Below, one piece after another: positions 36,835-45,900 of a stretch of 53,342 nucleotides of DNA. Location: positions 1-53,342 of the forward strand of contig NZ_JAVBXS010000012.1 in assembly GCF_030824435.1 (NCBI RefSeq). The letters are read 5' to 3'. Within the stretch, counting starts at the first letter, position 1. Every line of letters begins with the position of its first letter. The position numbers and the translations under genes are program-made. The stretch is from Rheinheimera sp. (GTDB lineage Bacteria; Pseudomonadota; Gammaproteobacteria; Enterobacterales; Alteromonadaceae). The notes under the pieces are model-generated. The model saw only the letters and a list, made by a program, of their open reading frames with translations, did no database searches and was not told where the DNA came from.

Positions 36835-37392
36835 ATGAAGACTGCTCAAGAAGTACGCGCTGGCCAGGTGATCATGGTCAACAACGAGCCAATGGTTGTT
36901 CAGAAAGCTGAATTCAACAAATCTGGCCGTAACGCTGCCGTTGTAAAAATGAAAATGAAAGGCCTGCTGTCTGGTGGTGGTCTGGAAACTGTTTACCGCG
37001 CTGACGACAAATTTGAACAAGTTATGTTAGACACTAAAGAAGTAACTTATTCATATTATGCCGACCCAATGTACGTATTCATGGACGCTGAATACAACCA
37101 ATACGAAATCGAAGCTGAAAACATGACTGACGCACTGAAATATTTAGTGCCGGATATGCAATGTTCAGTGGTTTTCTACGGTGAGCGCGCCATTTCTGTA
37201 GATTTACCTCCGTTCGTTGTACGTGAAGTGGTTTATTCTGAACCAGCTGCCCGTGGCGACACTTCAGGTAAAGTCATGAAACCAGCTAAACTGGACACAG
37301 GTTTTGAACTGATGGTGCCAGCTTTTGTTGAAACTGGTGACAAAATCGAAATCGACACCCGTACTGACGAATACCGTGGCCGTGCTAAATAA
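36835..37392 (+). CDS. efp: Elongation factor P, arginine-type
   Basis: EF-P rescues ribosomes stalled at polyproline. The protein has the three beta-barrel domains and 185 residues from the second of two adjacent ATGs (36832 and 36835). With that start the loop arginine in KSGRNAA is residue 32, the site modified by EarP, in place of the lysine used by EpmA organisms. The [13 protein letters not shown] and C-terminal [18 protein letters not shown] segments are typical. Confidence 0.97.
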   Translation: MKTAQEVRAGQVIMVNNEPMVVQKAEFNKSGRNAAVVKMKMKGLLSGGGLETVYRADDKFEQVMLDTKEVTYSYYADPMYVFMDAEYNQYEIEAENMTDALKYLVPDMQCSVVFYGERAISVDLPPFVVREVVYSEPAARGDTSGKVMKPAKLDTGFELMVPAFVETGDKIEIDTRTDEYRGRAK

Positions 37393-37414
37393 TTTTTAGC
37401 CGTACGCTTGTCAT

Positions 37415-37444
37415 AAAAAAGCCAGTCACCGACTGGCTTTTTTT
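37415..37444 (+). terminator. Rho-independent terminator after efp
   Basis: Stem GCCAGTC (37421-37427) / GACTGGC (37431-37437) with a 3-nt loop, A-run before and seven T after. Confidence 0.94.
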
Positions 37445-37540
37445 ATATACCGTAAGTACGGTACAGCGGAAATGCAGCAGCCATTGTCGGTGGTGGCAGG
37501 GCAAAACGGGTGTTGCTGATGCCAACAGTAAGTAGTTCAG

Positions 37541-38209
37541 TTAACCCCGGCTTAGTGCCTGTAGTTCACCTAAAGTCATTTGCTGATCGCGGCTTTTTTT
37601 CAGCTGACTGAGCAATAACAGAGCGCAGCTAAAGGCGTCTTCCAGTGCGTGGTGATGTTGGCTCTGAGGTAAATGGTGACGGTTTAAGCAGGAGGGTAAA
37701 CGTAAATCCCGTTGGTGGATCACTTTGCCTTGATTTAATAAACGTTGCCATTCCAGTTGCATAGTGTCGATAAACTTAAATTTTGGTGAACGACCGTATA
37801 AACGCTGACAGGCCATGGTTAAAAACTTCTGTTCAATACTGGCATGATGGGCAACAAAAACAGCACCGGCATATTGTTGTAGCAGCTCGGTTATAGCCTC
37901 GGCCAACTCTTGTGCCTCTGATAAATCTTTATCATGTAAACCATGAAAGACCGCACTTTGCCCAACGCTGACCGGTGTTTTGATCAGGACGTGCCTGGCT
38001 TGTGCCAGATTAATTTCCTGATGTTCAATCAACAACCAGCCGATGCTGACAATATGATCGTTTTTGGCATCAAGGCCAGTGGTTTCAATATCAAGCACCA
38101 GAAAACGACACTGCGACACGGGCGTGTCAGGCGAAGGCCAGGCTACAAGTTCAAACTGCTGCACCACGGCATGAACCGGCTCTTTTTTCAGTTTCAGCCA
38201 GTCAAACAT
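37541..38209 (-). CDS. DnaQ-like 3'-5' exonuclease (DEDD family)
   Basis: A 222-residue protein with the three exonuclease motifs: Exo I D40-E42 (LDIETTG), Exo II (FVAHHASIEQKFL) and Exo III (HHALEDAFSCALLL). It lacks the polymerase-binding tail of DnaQ proper and is likely a stand-alone nuclease. Its ATG directly follows the stop of the DUF294 gene, so the two are co-translated. Similar exonucleases often accompany DUF294 proteins beside acetate symporters; why is not clear to me. Confidence 0.9.
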   Translation of the reverse strand: MFDWLKLKKEPVHAVVQQFELVAWPSPDTPVSQCRFLVLDIETTGLDAKNDHIVSIGWLLIEHQEINLAQARHVLIKTPVSVGQSAVFHGLHDKDLSEAQELAEAITELLQQYAGAVFVAHHASIEQKFLTMACQRLYGRSPKFKFIDTMQLEWQRLLNQGKVIHQRDLRLPSCLNRHHLPQSQHHHALEDAFSCALLLLSQLKKSRDQQMTLGELQALSRG

Positions 38210-40036
38210 TTAAAGCTCCCGGCTAAAACGATAACGCATCGCAGCCTGGGCTTCATGGATGACGGCAAAACAGTCTTTCAGCTGATGACGTTGTAAAGCA
38301 GACAACACCGCCGGATCCAGCAAATTGGTGACATCATGGCCTTGCTGCAGCTCTTGCAAATGTTTGTCCCAGCGCAGTTGCGCCAGTACATCAAAAGCGT
38401 CCAGCAAATTCTGGCTATCGCGGCTATCCATCATATGAGCGGCCGCTAAAGCCTGTAGTCGCTGGCGGGTATTCACTTCGCTGATCCCAGCTGCCAGTGT
38501 GTACACCCTGACTAAATCAGTGATCAGGCTAATACCGCGTTTTTTTAAATCCAGCCCTTTTTTATGTTTACCGTCCTGCTCCAGAATAAAATTCTTAAAA
38601 AAGCCAAGCGGGGCAGTGCGCTCCTGAGCTGTTTTTGATAAATGCAATAAAAACAAATCGTTATTGGCCGTTTTGGCCAGAATATCTTGTTGTAACGCGT
38701 TAAATAAACCGCGGCTGCCTTCTATCACTCTCAAATCAAAATAAATGCTGGCGTTCAGCAGTGCTTGTGGTGTTGGGGTGTTGATCCAACGGGCAAAACG
38801 GCTCGACCAGCCTTTGAGGCTAAGCCGCAATTCAGGATTGCTGGCCATAATATTGCCAGGACAAAGCTTGATACCACAACGCGCCAGGCCCTGACAGACA
38901 AATTCAGCCAGCTGTGAAAAATAATCTTCAATCTCACCTTTGGGTTCTTTTTCCAGTAACAATGCATTGTCCTGATCGGCGTTCAGGCTTTGATCCATCC
39001 GGGCCTGCGAGCCAAAAGCCAACCAGGAAAATACACAAGGGGGTTCACCAAGCTGAAGAATGGCCAGTTTGATCAGCCTTTGTGTTAAGGCATCCGTGAT
39101 GGTGGTCATGATATGGCCAGCTTCGTTTGCCGGCACCTGTTGTTTGCCAAGCGTTTGCACCAGCTCGTGAATGTGCAGACTACATTGTTCCAGGCCGTCA
39201 ACTGTTTGCTGGCGATGAATTTCGCCAATCAGATATACCGGATGATCCTGCTGCGCGCGGATAATGTCGGTGGCGGTGATCATGCTGAAACTCACGCCAT
39301 GTTCTGTCACCGGCAGATGGTGAATGTTAAAACGGCTCATCAGCTGTACGGCCTCAAATAAATAAGCGTTTTTGTCGATAGTGTGCGGCTGACGGGTCAT
39401 GATCTGGCTGACAAGGGAGGTGGCCGGTAAATTTTCTGCCAACACACGGCTGCGTAAATCTCTATCGGTAATAATGCCAACCAGTTTTTCTGCATCTTCA
39501 ACCAGCAAAGATGATACCCGTTTTTCAGTCATCAGCTGCGCCGCTTGTTGTACTGTTTGCTCAGGCGAAATAGCAATTTTATGGGCATGCACCACATCAA
39601 GCAGTTTTAAAGTAAAACGCGAGTTTTGTTGTTGCTCTTTGTACTGATGCAAACGGCGGCTAAACAAACGCTGGAAAAATAAATCGACATTTTTAAACTG
39701 GTGGCGCAGATGATGAAACATGTCGCCGGCAAGCCAATACACCAGGCCGTCCTCGTCACATTGCAGCAGATCGTCATCATTTAAATCGGTCAGCAGCAGC
39801 TGGTATCCGTAAAAGTCACCTTCCTGCAATTTGGCCAGCAATTGTTGTTGGTCGCTGTAGAGTGCAAAAACCCCGGTGCGTACTATCAGCAGGCGGCGGC
39901 CGTTGGTCGGCACCTTGTCCTGCGCCTGGTAATAATACACCGAGATATGTTTTGACAGCTGCGCCAGCTCAGCTTGCGACAAATGATTAAATGGGGTGGT
40001 TTTGGCAAGAAATTTAATAACTTCGCTGATTTCCAT
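38210..40036 (-). CDS. cNMP-binding / CBS / DUF294 nucleotidyltransferase-like protein
   Basis: A 608-residue cytoplasmic regulatory protein. The domains in order are a cyclic-nucleotide-binding-like domain (about 14-130), two CBS domains (about 150-205 and 212-268), a DUF294 nucleotidyltransferase-like domain with FGSQAR (341-346) and D354/D356, and a C-terminal helical domain. This layout resembles GlnD/GlnE-type regulatory transferases and occurs beside acetate-type symporters. It may modify or regulate the symporter system. A candidate CrbR-type operator lies about 90 bp upstream of its start. Confidence 0.9.
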   Translation of the reverse strand: MEISEVIKFLAKTTPFNHLSQAELAQLSKHISVYYYQAQDKVPTNGRRLLIVRTGVFALYSDQQQLLAKLQEGDFYGYQLLLTDLNDDDLLQCDEDGLVYWLAGDMFHHLRHQFKNVDLFFQRLFSRRLHQYKEQQQNSRFTLKLLDVVHAHKIAISPEQTVQQAAQLMTEKRVSSLLVEDAEKLVGIITDRDLRSRVLAENLPATSLVSQIMTRQPHTIDKNAYLFEAVQLMSRFNIHHLPVTEHGVSFSMITATDIIRAQQDHPVYLIGEIHRQQTVDGLEQCSLHIHELVQTLGKQQVPANEAGHIMTTITDALTQRLIKLAILQLGEPPCVFSWLAFGSQARMDQSLNADQDNALLLEKEPKGEIEDYFSQLAEFVCQGLARCGIKLCPGNIMASNPELRLSLKGWSSRFARWINTPTPQALLNASIYFDLRVIEGSRGLFNALQQDILAKTANNDLFLLHLSKTAQERTAPLGFFKNFILEQDGKHKKGLDLKKRGISLITDLVRVYTLAAGISEVNTRQRLQALAAAHMMDSRDSQNLLDAFDVLAQLRWDKHLQELQQGHDVTNLLDPAVLSALQRHQLKDCFAVIHEAQAAMRYRFSREL

Positions 40037-40121
40037 CGCGGCTCCTTTGCCATGCCAGTGTTGTGGTGACCAGACACCAACAACACTGTCACTCTAGCAA
40101 TAGCGCCCTTGTGGCGAAAGT

Positions 40122-40133
40122 CTACTTTAGTCG
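40122..40133. promoter_or_regulatory. CrbR-type operator candidate upstream of the DUF294 gene
   Basis: CTACTTTAGTCG differs by one base from the crbS-upstream site CGACTTTAGTCG. It overlaps the last codons of the preceding minus-strand gene and lies 86-97 bp from the DUF294 start, like the other copies of the motif. Confidence 0.5.
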
Positions 40134-40666
40134 GTATTGGCAGCAGAGGCTGTAGTACAAACCGACAGCAGCGTTTTTTCATCATTGTTGATGGGGATAA
40201 AATCTGCACCGCTTGCTTCACCGGGGGCCGGCAGCACTAATTGTTCGGTAAAATTGGCACGTTTTTGCGCCTGGCAATCGATCACCAGTTTTACATTGAT
40301 AGCGGCCTGACGTCGTTCAAACAAATACAGATTGGCCAGCACCAAATTGGCATTATTGCTATTGGCGGCGGAGTTTTTGACATCAACCGCCATAAAGCGG
40401 CTGATTTGCGGTTTAAGATAAGTCCATGGTTTCCAGTTGATTTGTTCTTCCACAGCTTTGACTACCACCACATCTTTGGGCAATAAACTCAGCTGATGGC
40501 TGTACCAGTTGTATTCACCGTGGATCTGAAAAGCAAGCATGCCAAGGCCTGCAAACACCGGCACCACAGCGCGGGGCAGTTTTTGACCAGAAATTTTACG
40601 TAACATCAAGGCAATACCGGCGGCACCTAAACCGGCAAAAACAGTTGCAACAAGTTCCCACAACAT
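40127..40666 (-). CDS. Unknown protein with N-terminal membrane helices
   Basis: A 179-residue protein with two N-terminal hydrophobic helices (about 3-22 and 35-47) and a soluble, probably periplasmic, remainder rich in Asn and Ala (NSAANSNNANLVLANLYLF) with two cysteines (VIDCQA, SVCTT). It lies between the symporter terminator and the DUF294 gene on the same strand. No family recognised. Confidence 0.7.
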   Translation of the reverse strand: MLWELVATVFAGLGAAGIALMLRKISGQKLPRAVVPVFAGLGMLAFQIHGEYNWYSHQLSLLPKDVVVVKAVEEQINWKPWTYLKPQISRFMAVDVKNSAANSNNANLVLANLYLFERRQAAINVKLVIDCQAQKRANFTEQLVLPAPGEASGADFIPINNDEKTLLSVCTTASAANTD

Positions 40667-40676
40667 AATGTATTTC

Positions 40677-40720
40677 CTGAAATAAAACGGGCCTTAGGGT
40701 TAACAACCGCTAAAGCCCGT
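40677..40720 (-). terminator. Terminator after the symporter gene
   Basis: On the minus strand: stem ACGGGC-TTTAG paired with CTAAG-GCCCGT (one mismatch), loop of about 12 nt, then TTTTATTT. It ends the DUF4212-symporter operon 37 bp after the stop. Confidence 0.7.
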
Positions 40721-40757
40721 GAGTGAAAAGTGGCTTAAGGTCAGAGCCTTATGCTAC

Positions 40758-42524
40758 TTAATGATCAACCGCAGTGCCAGCACCCCGTGGGAAGCGCACA
40801 CTTTCAACCAGATCCTGAATATGCACAGGTGGTTTTTCTGTCACAGCCGATACCACAAATGCGACGGTAAAGTTAATCAGTGCACCGACAGCACCAAAGG
40901 ACAGTGGGGAGATGCCAAAGAACCAATTGGCAGGAATATTTTCAAATGAAGCTGTGCCCGGAATAAAGAACCAACCCTGATACAAGAAGATGTAAGTACA
41001 GGTTGAGATTAAACCAGCCAGCATGCCGCAAATAGCGCCTTTGCTATTAATACGCTTGGAGAATATGCCCATCATCAGCGCCGGGAAGATTGAAGCTGCC
41101 GCAATACCAAAAGCAAGTGCCACTGTTTGCGCGGCAAAACCAGGCGGATTCATACCGAGGTAAGTGGCCACCACAATGGCAACTCCCATCGAAATGCGCG
41201 CAGCACGCAGTTCACCTTTTTCACTGATATTTGGGTTAATAGAGCCTTTAATCAGGTCATGGCTGACGGCTGAAGAGATAGCCAGCAATAAACCAGCGGC
41301 AGTGGATAAAGCAGCAGCCAAACCACCAGCGGCAATCAGACCCACAACCCAGCCTGGCAAGTTGGCAATTTCAGGGTTAGCCAATACCAGAATGTCGTTG
41401 TTCACCGTCAGTTCGTTGCCTTTCCAGCCACGTTCTGCTGCTTTTTCAGCAAATTGTGGGGTGTGGTTATACAGCTGCACACGACCATCGCCATTTAAAT
41501 CTTCAAACTTAATTAAACCGGTTTTTTCCCAGTTTTTAATCCAATCCGGACGCTCTGCATATTGAATGGCATCAGCAGTTGGGCCTGCAGGGTAAATGGT
41601 TGTCATCAGGTTTAACCGTGCCATAGATGCAACAGCAGGTGCTGTCAGATACAAAATAGCGATAAAGACTAATGCCCAGCCAGCAGACCAGCGTGCATCC
41701 GCTACTTTTGGCACTGTGAAAAACCGGATAATCACGTGTGGTAAACCGGCAGTACCAATCATCAGCGACAGGGTGAATAACACCATATTCAGTTTGTTAT
41801 CAACATCAGCTGTGTAATCAACAAAACCAAGCTCACGGACCACTTCGTCCAGTTTTTGCAGCAGCGGCACACCAGACTGGGTATGTTCAGAGAACAGACC
41901 AATTGGTGGTAATAAAGTGTCAGTCAGTTGCAAAGAGATAAACACTGCAGGAATGGTATAAGCGACAATTAACACCACATATTGCGCCACCTGAGTGTAA
42001 GTAATACCTTTCATGCCACCAAGCACAGCGTACATAAAGACCACAACTGCGGCGATGATTAACCCCATATCGCTGCTGACTTCTAAAAAGCGCGAGAAGG
42101 CCACACCGGCACCTGTCATCTGACCAATCACGTAAGTAACAGAAGCGATGATTAAACAGGCCACTGCCACTAAGCGGGCGCCAGAGCTGTAAAAACGGTC
42201 ACCGATAAAATCAGGCACAGTGAACTTACCAAATTTGCGTAAGTAGGGTGCCAGTAACATGGCAAGCAGCACATAACCGCCGGTCCAGCCCATCAGGTAA
42301 GTTGAGTTGGCGTAACCGCCGACTGAAATTAAACCTGCCATTGAAATAAAAGATGCCGCTGACATCCAGTCAGCGGCTGTTGCCATACCGTTCATCACGG
42401 GGTGAACACCACCACCGGCCACATAAAACTCTTTGGTAGAGCCTGCTCTGGCCCAAATTGCTATCGCGATATAAAGCGCAAAGGAGCCGACCACAAAGAT
42501 CATATTAATTGCAAACTGACTCAT
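40758..42524 (-). CDS. Sodium:solute symporter, VC_2705 family (acetate-type uptake)
   Basis: A 588-residue SLC5-family transporter of the VC_2705 subgroup, probably importing acetate or another short carboxylate with sodium. About 13 helices are visible. A large extra-membrane loop (about residues 315-385) holds an EF-hand-like DLNGDGRVQLYN motif from D342. It follows the DUF4212 gene by five bases, the usual two-subunit arrangement, and diverges from crbS. ActP-like function is inferred from the acs/crbSR context. Confidence 0.9.
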   Translation of the reverse strand: MSQFAINMIFVVGSFALYIAIAIWARAGSTKEFYVAGGGVHPVMNGMATAADWMSAASFISMAGLISVGGYANSTYLMGWTGGYVLLAMLLAPYLRKFGKFTVPDFIGDRFYSSGARLVAVACLIIASVTYVIGQMTGAGVAFSRFLEVSSDMGLIIAAVVVFMYAVLGGMKGITYTQVAQYVVLIVAYTIPAVFISLQLTDTLLPPIGLFSEHTQSGVPLLQKLDEVVRELGFVDYTADVDNKLNMVLFTLSLMIGTAGLPHVIIRFFTVPKVADARWSAGWALVFIAILYLTAPAVASMARLNLMTTIYPAGPTADAIQYAERPDWIKNWEKTGLIKFEDLNGDGRVQLYNHTPQFAEKAAERGWKGNELTVNNDILVLANPEIANLPGWVVGLIAAGGLAAALSTAAGLLLAISSAVSHDLIKGSINPNISEKGELRAARISMGVAIVVATYLGMNPPGFAAQTVALAFGIAAASIFPALMMGIFSKRINSKGAICGMLAGLISTCTYIFLYQGWFFIPGTASFENIPANWFFGISPLSFGAVGALINFTVAFVVSAVTEKPPVHIQDLVESVRFPRGAGTAVDH

Positions 42525-42529
42525 CAGAG

Positions 42530-42793
42530 TTACTCCTCGTCCACGCCATATTCTTTATCGAGCTTGTTCATTCTCCAGGCATAGAAGAAGATCAGCACGA
42601 TGTAAGTCAGAATTGAGCCTTGTTGTGCAAACCAAAAGCCCAAGTCAGTGCCGCCGACTTCAATACCTGCCAGCATAGGTCTTAATAAAATGCCAAAGCC
42701 ATAAGACACGACGGTCCAGATGACGAGGCTGATGATGATCAGGCGCAAGTTGGCTTGCCAATAGGCCTGAGCGTTGTGTTTGTCGTCCGCCAT
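42530..42793 (-). CDS. DUF4212 small membrane subunit of the sodium/solute symporter
   Basis: An 87-residue protein with two hydrophobic helices (IISLVIWTVVSYGFGILL and ILTYIVLIFFYAW) and the typical YWQANLRL start and NKLDKEYGV end of DUF4212. It is encoded immediately upstream of the VC_2705-type symporter and is probably its accessory subunit. The start has an AGAGGAAA ribosome site. Confidence 0.92.
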   Translation of the reverse strand: MADDKHNAQAYWQANLRLIIISLVIWTVVSYGFGILLRPMLAGIEVGGTDLGFWFAQQGSILTYIVLIFFYAWRMNKLDKEYGVDEE

Positions 42794-42820
42794 AGTTGTT
42801 TCCTCTAGTTATTTTTTTAA

Positions 42821-42845
42821 AGCCAACTTAATCTAGCAGTTGGCT
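42821..42845. promoter_or_regulatory. Inverted repeat in the symporter/crbS divergent promoter region
   Basis: AGCCAACT-N9-AGTTGGCT, perfect 8-bp arms. On the minus strand a consensus -35 TTGACA (42846-42851) abuts it, so the repeat would cover the spacer and -10 region of a symporter promoter. It could be a repressor operator or a 5' stem-loop. Confidence 0.5.
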
Positions 42846-42860
42846 TGTCAAGCGATAGCC

Positions 42861-42872
42861 CGACTTTAGTCG
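42861..42872. promoter_or_regulatory. CrbR-type operator candidate between the symporter operon and crbS
   Basis: CGACTTTAGTCG, perfect 5-bp arms with a TT centre, the same core as at 7706. It lies 92 bp before the crbS GTG and 73 bp before DUF4212. A TTGACT -35-like hexamer follows at 42891-42896 on the plus strand. Confidence 0.6.
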
Positions 42873-42958
42873 AAGAGACTCAGCCCTGGCTTGACTTCAT
42901 TGATGCGCCTGCGAAGATAGGTCTGGTGCTGAAAATAATCTGTACAGAGGAGAACGGC

Positions 42959-45900
42959 GTGGCAGCGTGGATTGTAGCGGTATTGGCACTGCTGTACGTC
43001 GGTGGTTTATTTGGCATCGCCAACTGGGCGGAGCGCCATGCATCAGATCAACTACTACGAAAGTATGGGGGGCTGATTTACAGTCTGGCACTGGCGGTCT
43101 ATTGCACCTCCTGGACTTATTATGGTGCTGTTGGCTCTGCCATTAGTTCCGGTTGGGACTATGTGCCTATTTATCTGGGGCCTTTGCTGATATTTGTGTT
43201 TGGTCAGCCTGTGCTTCGAAAACTGCTGCTGGTGGCGAAAAAACACAACGTCACCTCTATTACCGATTTTATCAGTGCCCGTTATGGCAAACGCCACACC
43301 ATAGCAACCATGACCGCCTTGTTATGTCTGGTGGTCGTGGTGCCATATATTGCATTGCAACTCAAAGCAGTGGCTGTGTCTTACCAGGTGCTTTTGGGGC
43401 GCAGTGAAGAATCAATGCAGATCTGGTGGCAGGATTCTGCTTTATTAAGTGCTTTGGCCATGACCTTGTTTGCCATTTTATTTGGTACACGCAAAGTGTA
43501 TCTGACCGAACAAAACCGCGGTGTGATGGTGGCCATTGCTTTTGAATCAGTGATTAAACTGGCGGCATTATTAACGCTGGCACTGGCGGTCAGCTGGTTT
43601 GTGCTCGACCGCCCCTGGCAGATAGTGGCAGATTTTACTTCTTACACCCTGAATCATAGTCAGAATGAACAAGGTGGTGTGTTAGCTTTTATCACCAAAA
43701 CAGTGCTGGCGATGGCGGCCATTTTTTTGTTACCCAGACAGTTTCATGTCACCTTTGTTGAAAACACCAATACTGACCATCTGAAACAAGCCAGGCGCTG
43801 GTTTGGTAGTTATCTGCTGCTGGTTACAGTGGTGGTATTACCTATTGCGCTGGCGGGGTTACAGTTGTTTCCCGACAAACTGGCACAAGCAGATAGTTTT
43901 GTGTTGTTGCTGCCAGCCAGTCAGGGCTGGGAAAGTATCAGCGCGCTGGTATTTATCGGTGGTTTCTCCGCCGCGACCTCAATGATTATTATCGCCACTC
44001 TGGCACTGAGTAATATGCTTAGTAACGATGTGGTGATGCCCACTTTGTTGCACGGCCGCACTGTTGAACAGTTGGAACAAGATTACAGCCCGCTGATTTT
44101 ACGGGTACGGCGGTTAATGATTGTTGCCGTGATGGCACTCTCTTATGGCTATTACAGTTTATTTGCCCGTAATTATGAGCTGGCCGAAACCGGTTTATTA
44201 GCATTTGCGCTGGTGATCCAGCTGGCCCCGGCCGTGCTTGGTGGTTTGTACTGGCGCCGAGGTCATGCACTTGGCGTTTATGCCGGTGTGAGTGTTGGTT
44301 TTGCCTTGTGGTTTTATTGTCTGATGCTGCCGCAGCTGGTCAGTGTCGGCGTGCTCGGGCAAGAATGGATGTTAGCCGGCGCTTTTGGTCAAAGCTGGCT
44401 GAAACCTACGGCACTTTTTGGGCTGGAGCTTGACCAGCTCAGTCATGGTGTATTTTGGTCTTTGGGGCTTAATTTACTGTTTTATATTGGTATTTCGCTG
44501 CTGCATAAAGCCGATTTACACGACAGATTACAGGCCGTTGCTTTTGTAAAACCTAATTTGCCACTCGATGATGACAAATCGTTGCGCCGCACCCGCGTGC
44601 ATGGTCATGATTTAAAAACTCTGCTCGAACGTTTTGTTGGTGCAGGCCGTGCCCGTGAGTCGCTGGCTGAATTCAGCCGCCGTCAGCCTCAGCCGTTGCA
44701 GCTGGATGAAACGCCAATGCCTGCGCTGGTGCGCCATGTGGAGCGCGAGCTGGCTGGTGTGATTGGTTCTTCCAGTGCTGCTGCTATGGTCAATGCCGTA
44801 TTGGATGGCCGTCAGCTGGCGTTTGAAGATGTGGTGACGCTTTTTGATGACACCCGTCAGGCTATTCAGTTTTCCCGTAAAATTTTGTTTTCCACCCTTG
44901 AACATTTAAGTCAGGGTGTCAGCGTGGTGGACCGTGATTTACAGCTGGTAGCCTGGAATAAACAATATCTGGAAATGTTTCAGTACCCCGAAGGTATGGT
45001 CCGGGTGGGCCGCGCCATTGCCGACATAGTGCGGTTTAATGCCGAGCGGGGGCTTTGTGGCGAGGGTAGCGCTGAAGAACATGTACAAAAGCGCTTGCAA
45101 CATATGCAACGTGGCACAGCCCATGTTTTTCAAAGGGTTCGCCCTGATGGCTCCGTGATTGAAATGCGCGGTAACCCTATCCCTGGTGGCGGTTTTGTCA
45201 CCAGCTTTACCGATATTACTGAACATGTGCGCGCAGTGCAGCAACTGGCCGAAGCCAAACAACACCTGGAACAGCGGGTGCTGGAGCGCACAGCACAAAT
45301 AAGCAGTATCAACGAAGAGCTCAGAGATGAAATAGAGCTGCGCCGCACCACTGAGCAGCAATTATTGCTGGCTAAAGCCGAAGCCGAAGCGGCGAATGCT
45401 TCTAAAACCCGTTTTTTGGCGCTGGCCAGTCACGATATTCTGCAGCCGCTCAATGCAGCAAGGTTATTTACCGCGGCTTTGCAAGGACAAGCGGAGCCCG
45501 CACGGCAACAGGAAACTATCCGGCAGCTCGACAGTTCGCTTAAAGCCACCGAAGAGCTTATTTCCACTTTGCTGGAAATTGCCAAACTGGACGACGGCAA
45601 GATGGAGCCGGATATTCAGCCATTAAAGCTTGCGCCTATGCTGGCGCAACTGGGTGACGAGTTTTTATTATTGGCAAGCCAGAAAAACCTGAAACTAAAA
45701 GTTCGGCAAGCGCCTTATCTGGTGCAAAGCAACTCTACTTATTTACGTCGTATTTTGCAGAATATGTTGTCAAATGCCATTAAATATACCCAGTCGGGCA
45801 GAGTGCTACTTGGCTGCCGGCGCCGAGGCTCCCAACTTTTAATTGAAGTCTGGGACACTGGACCTGGTATTAACAGCACTGATTTAAAACATATTTTTGA

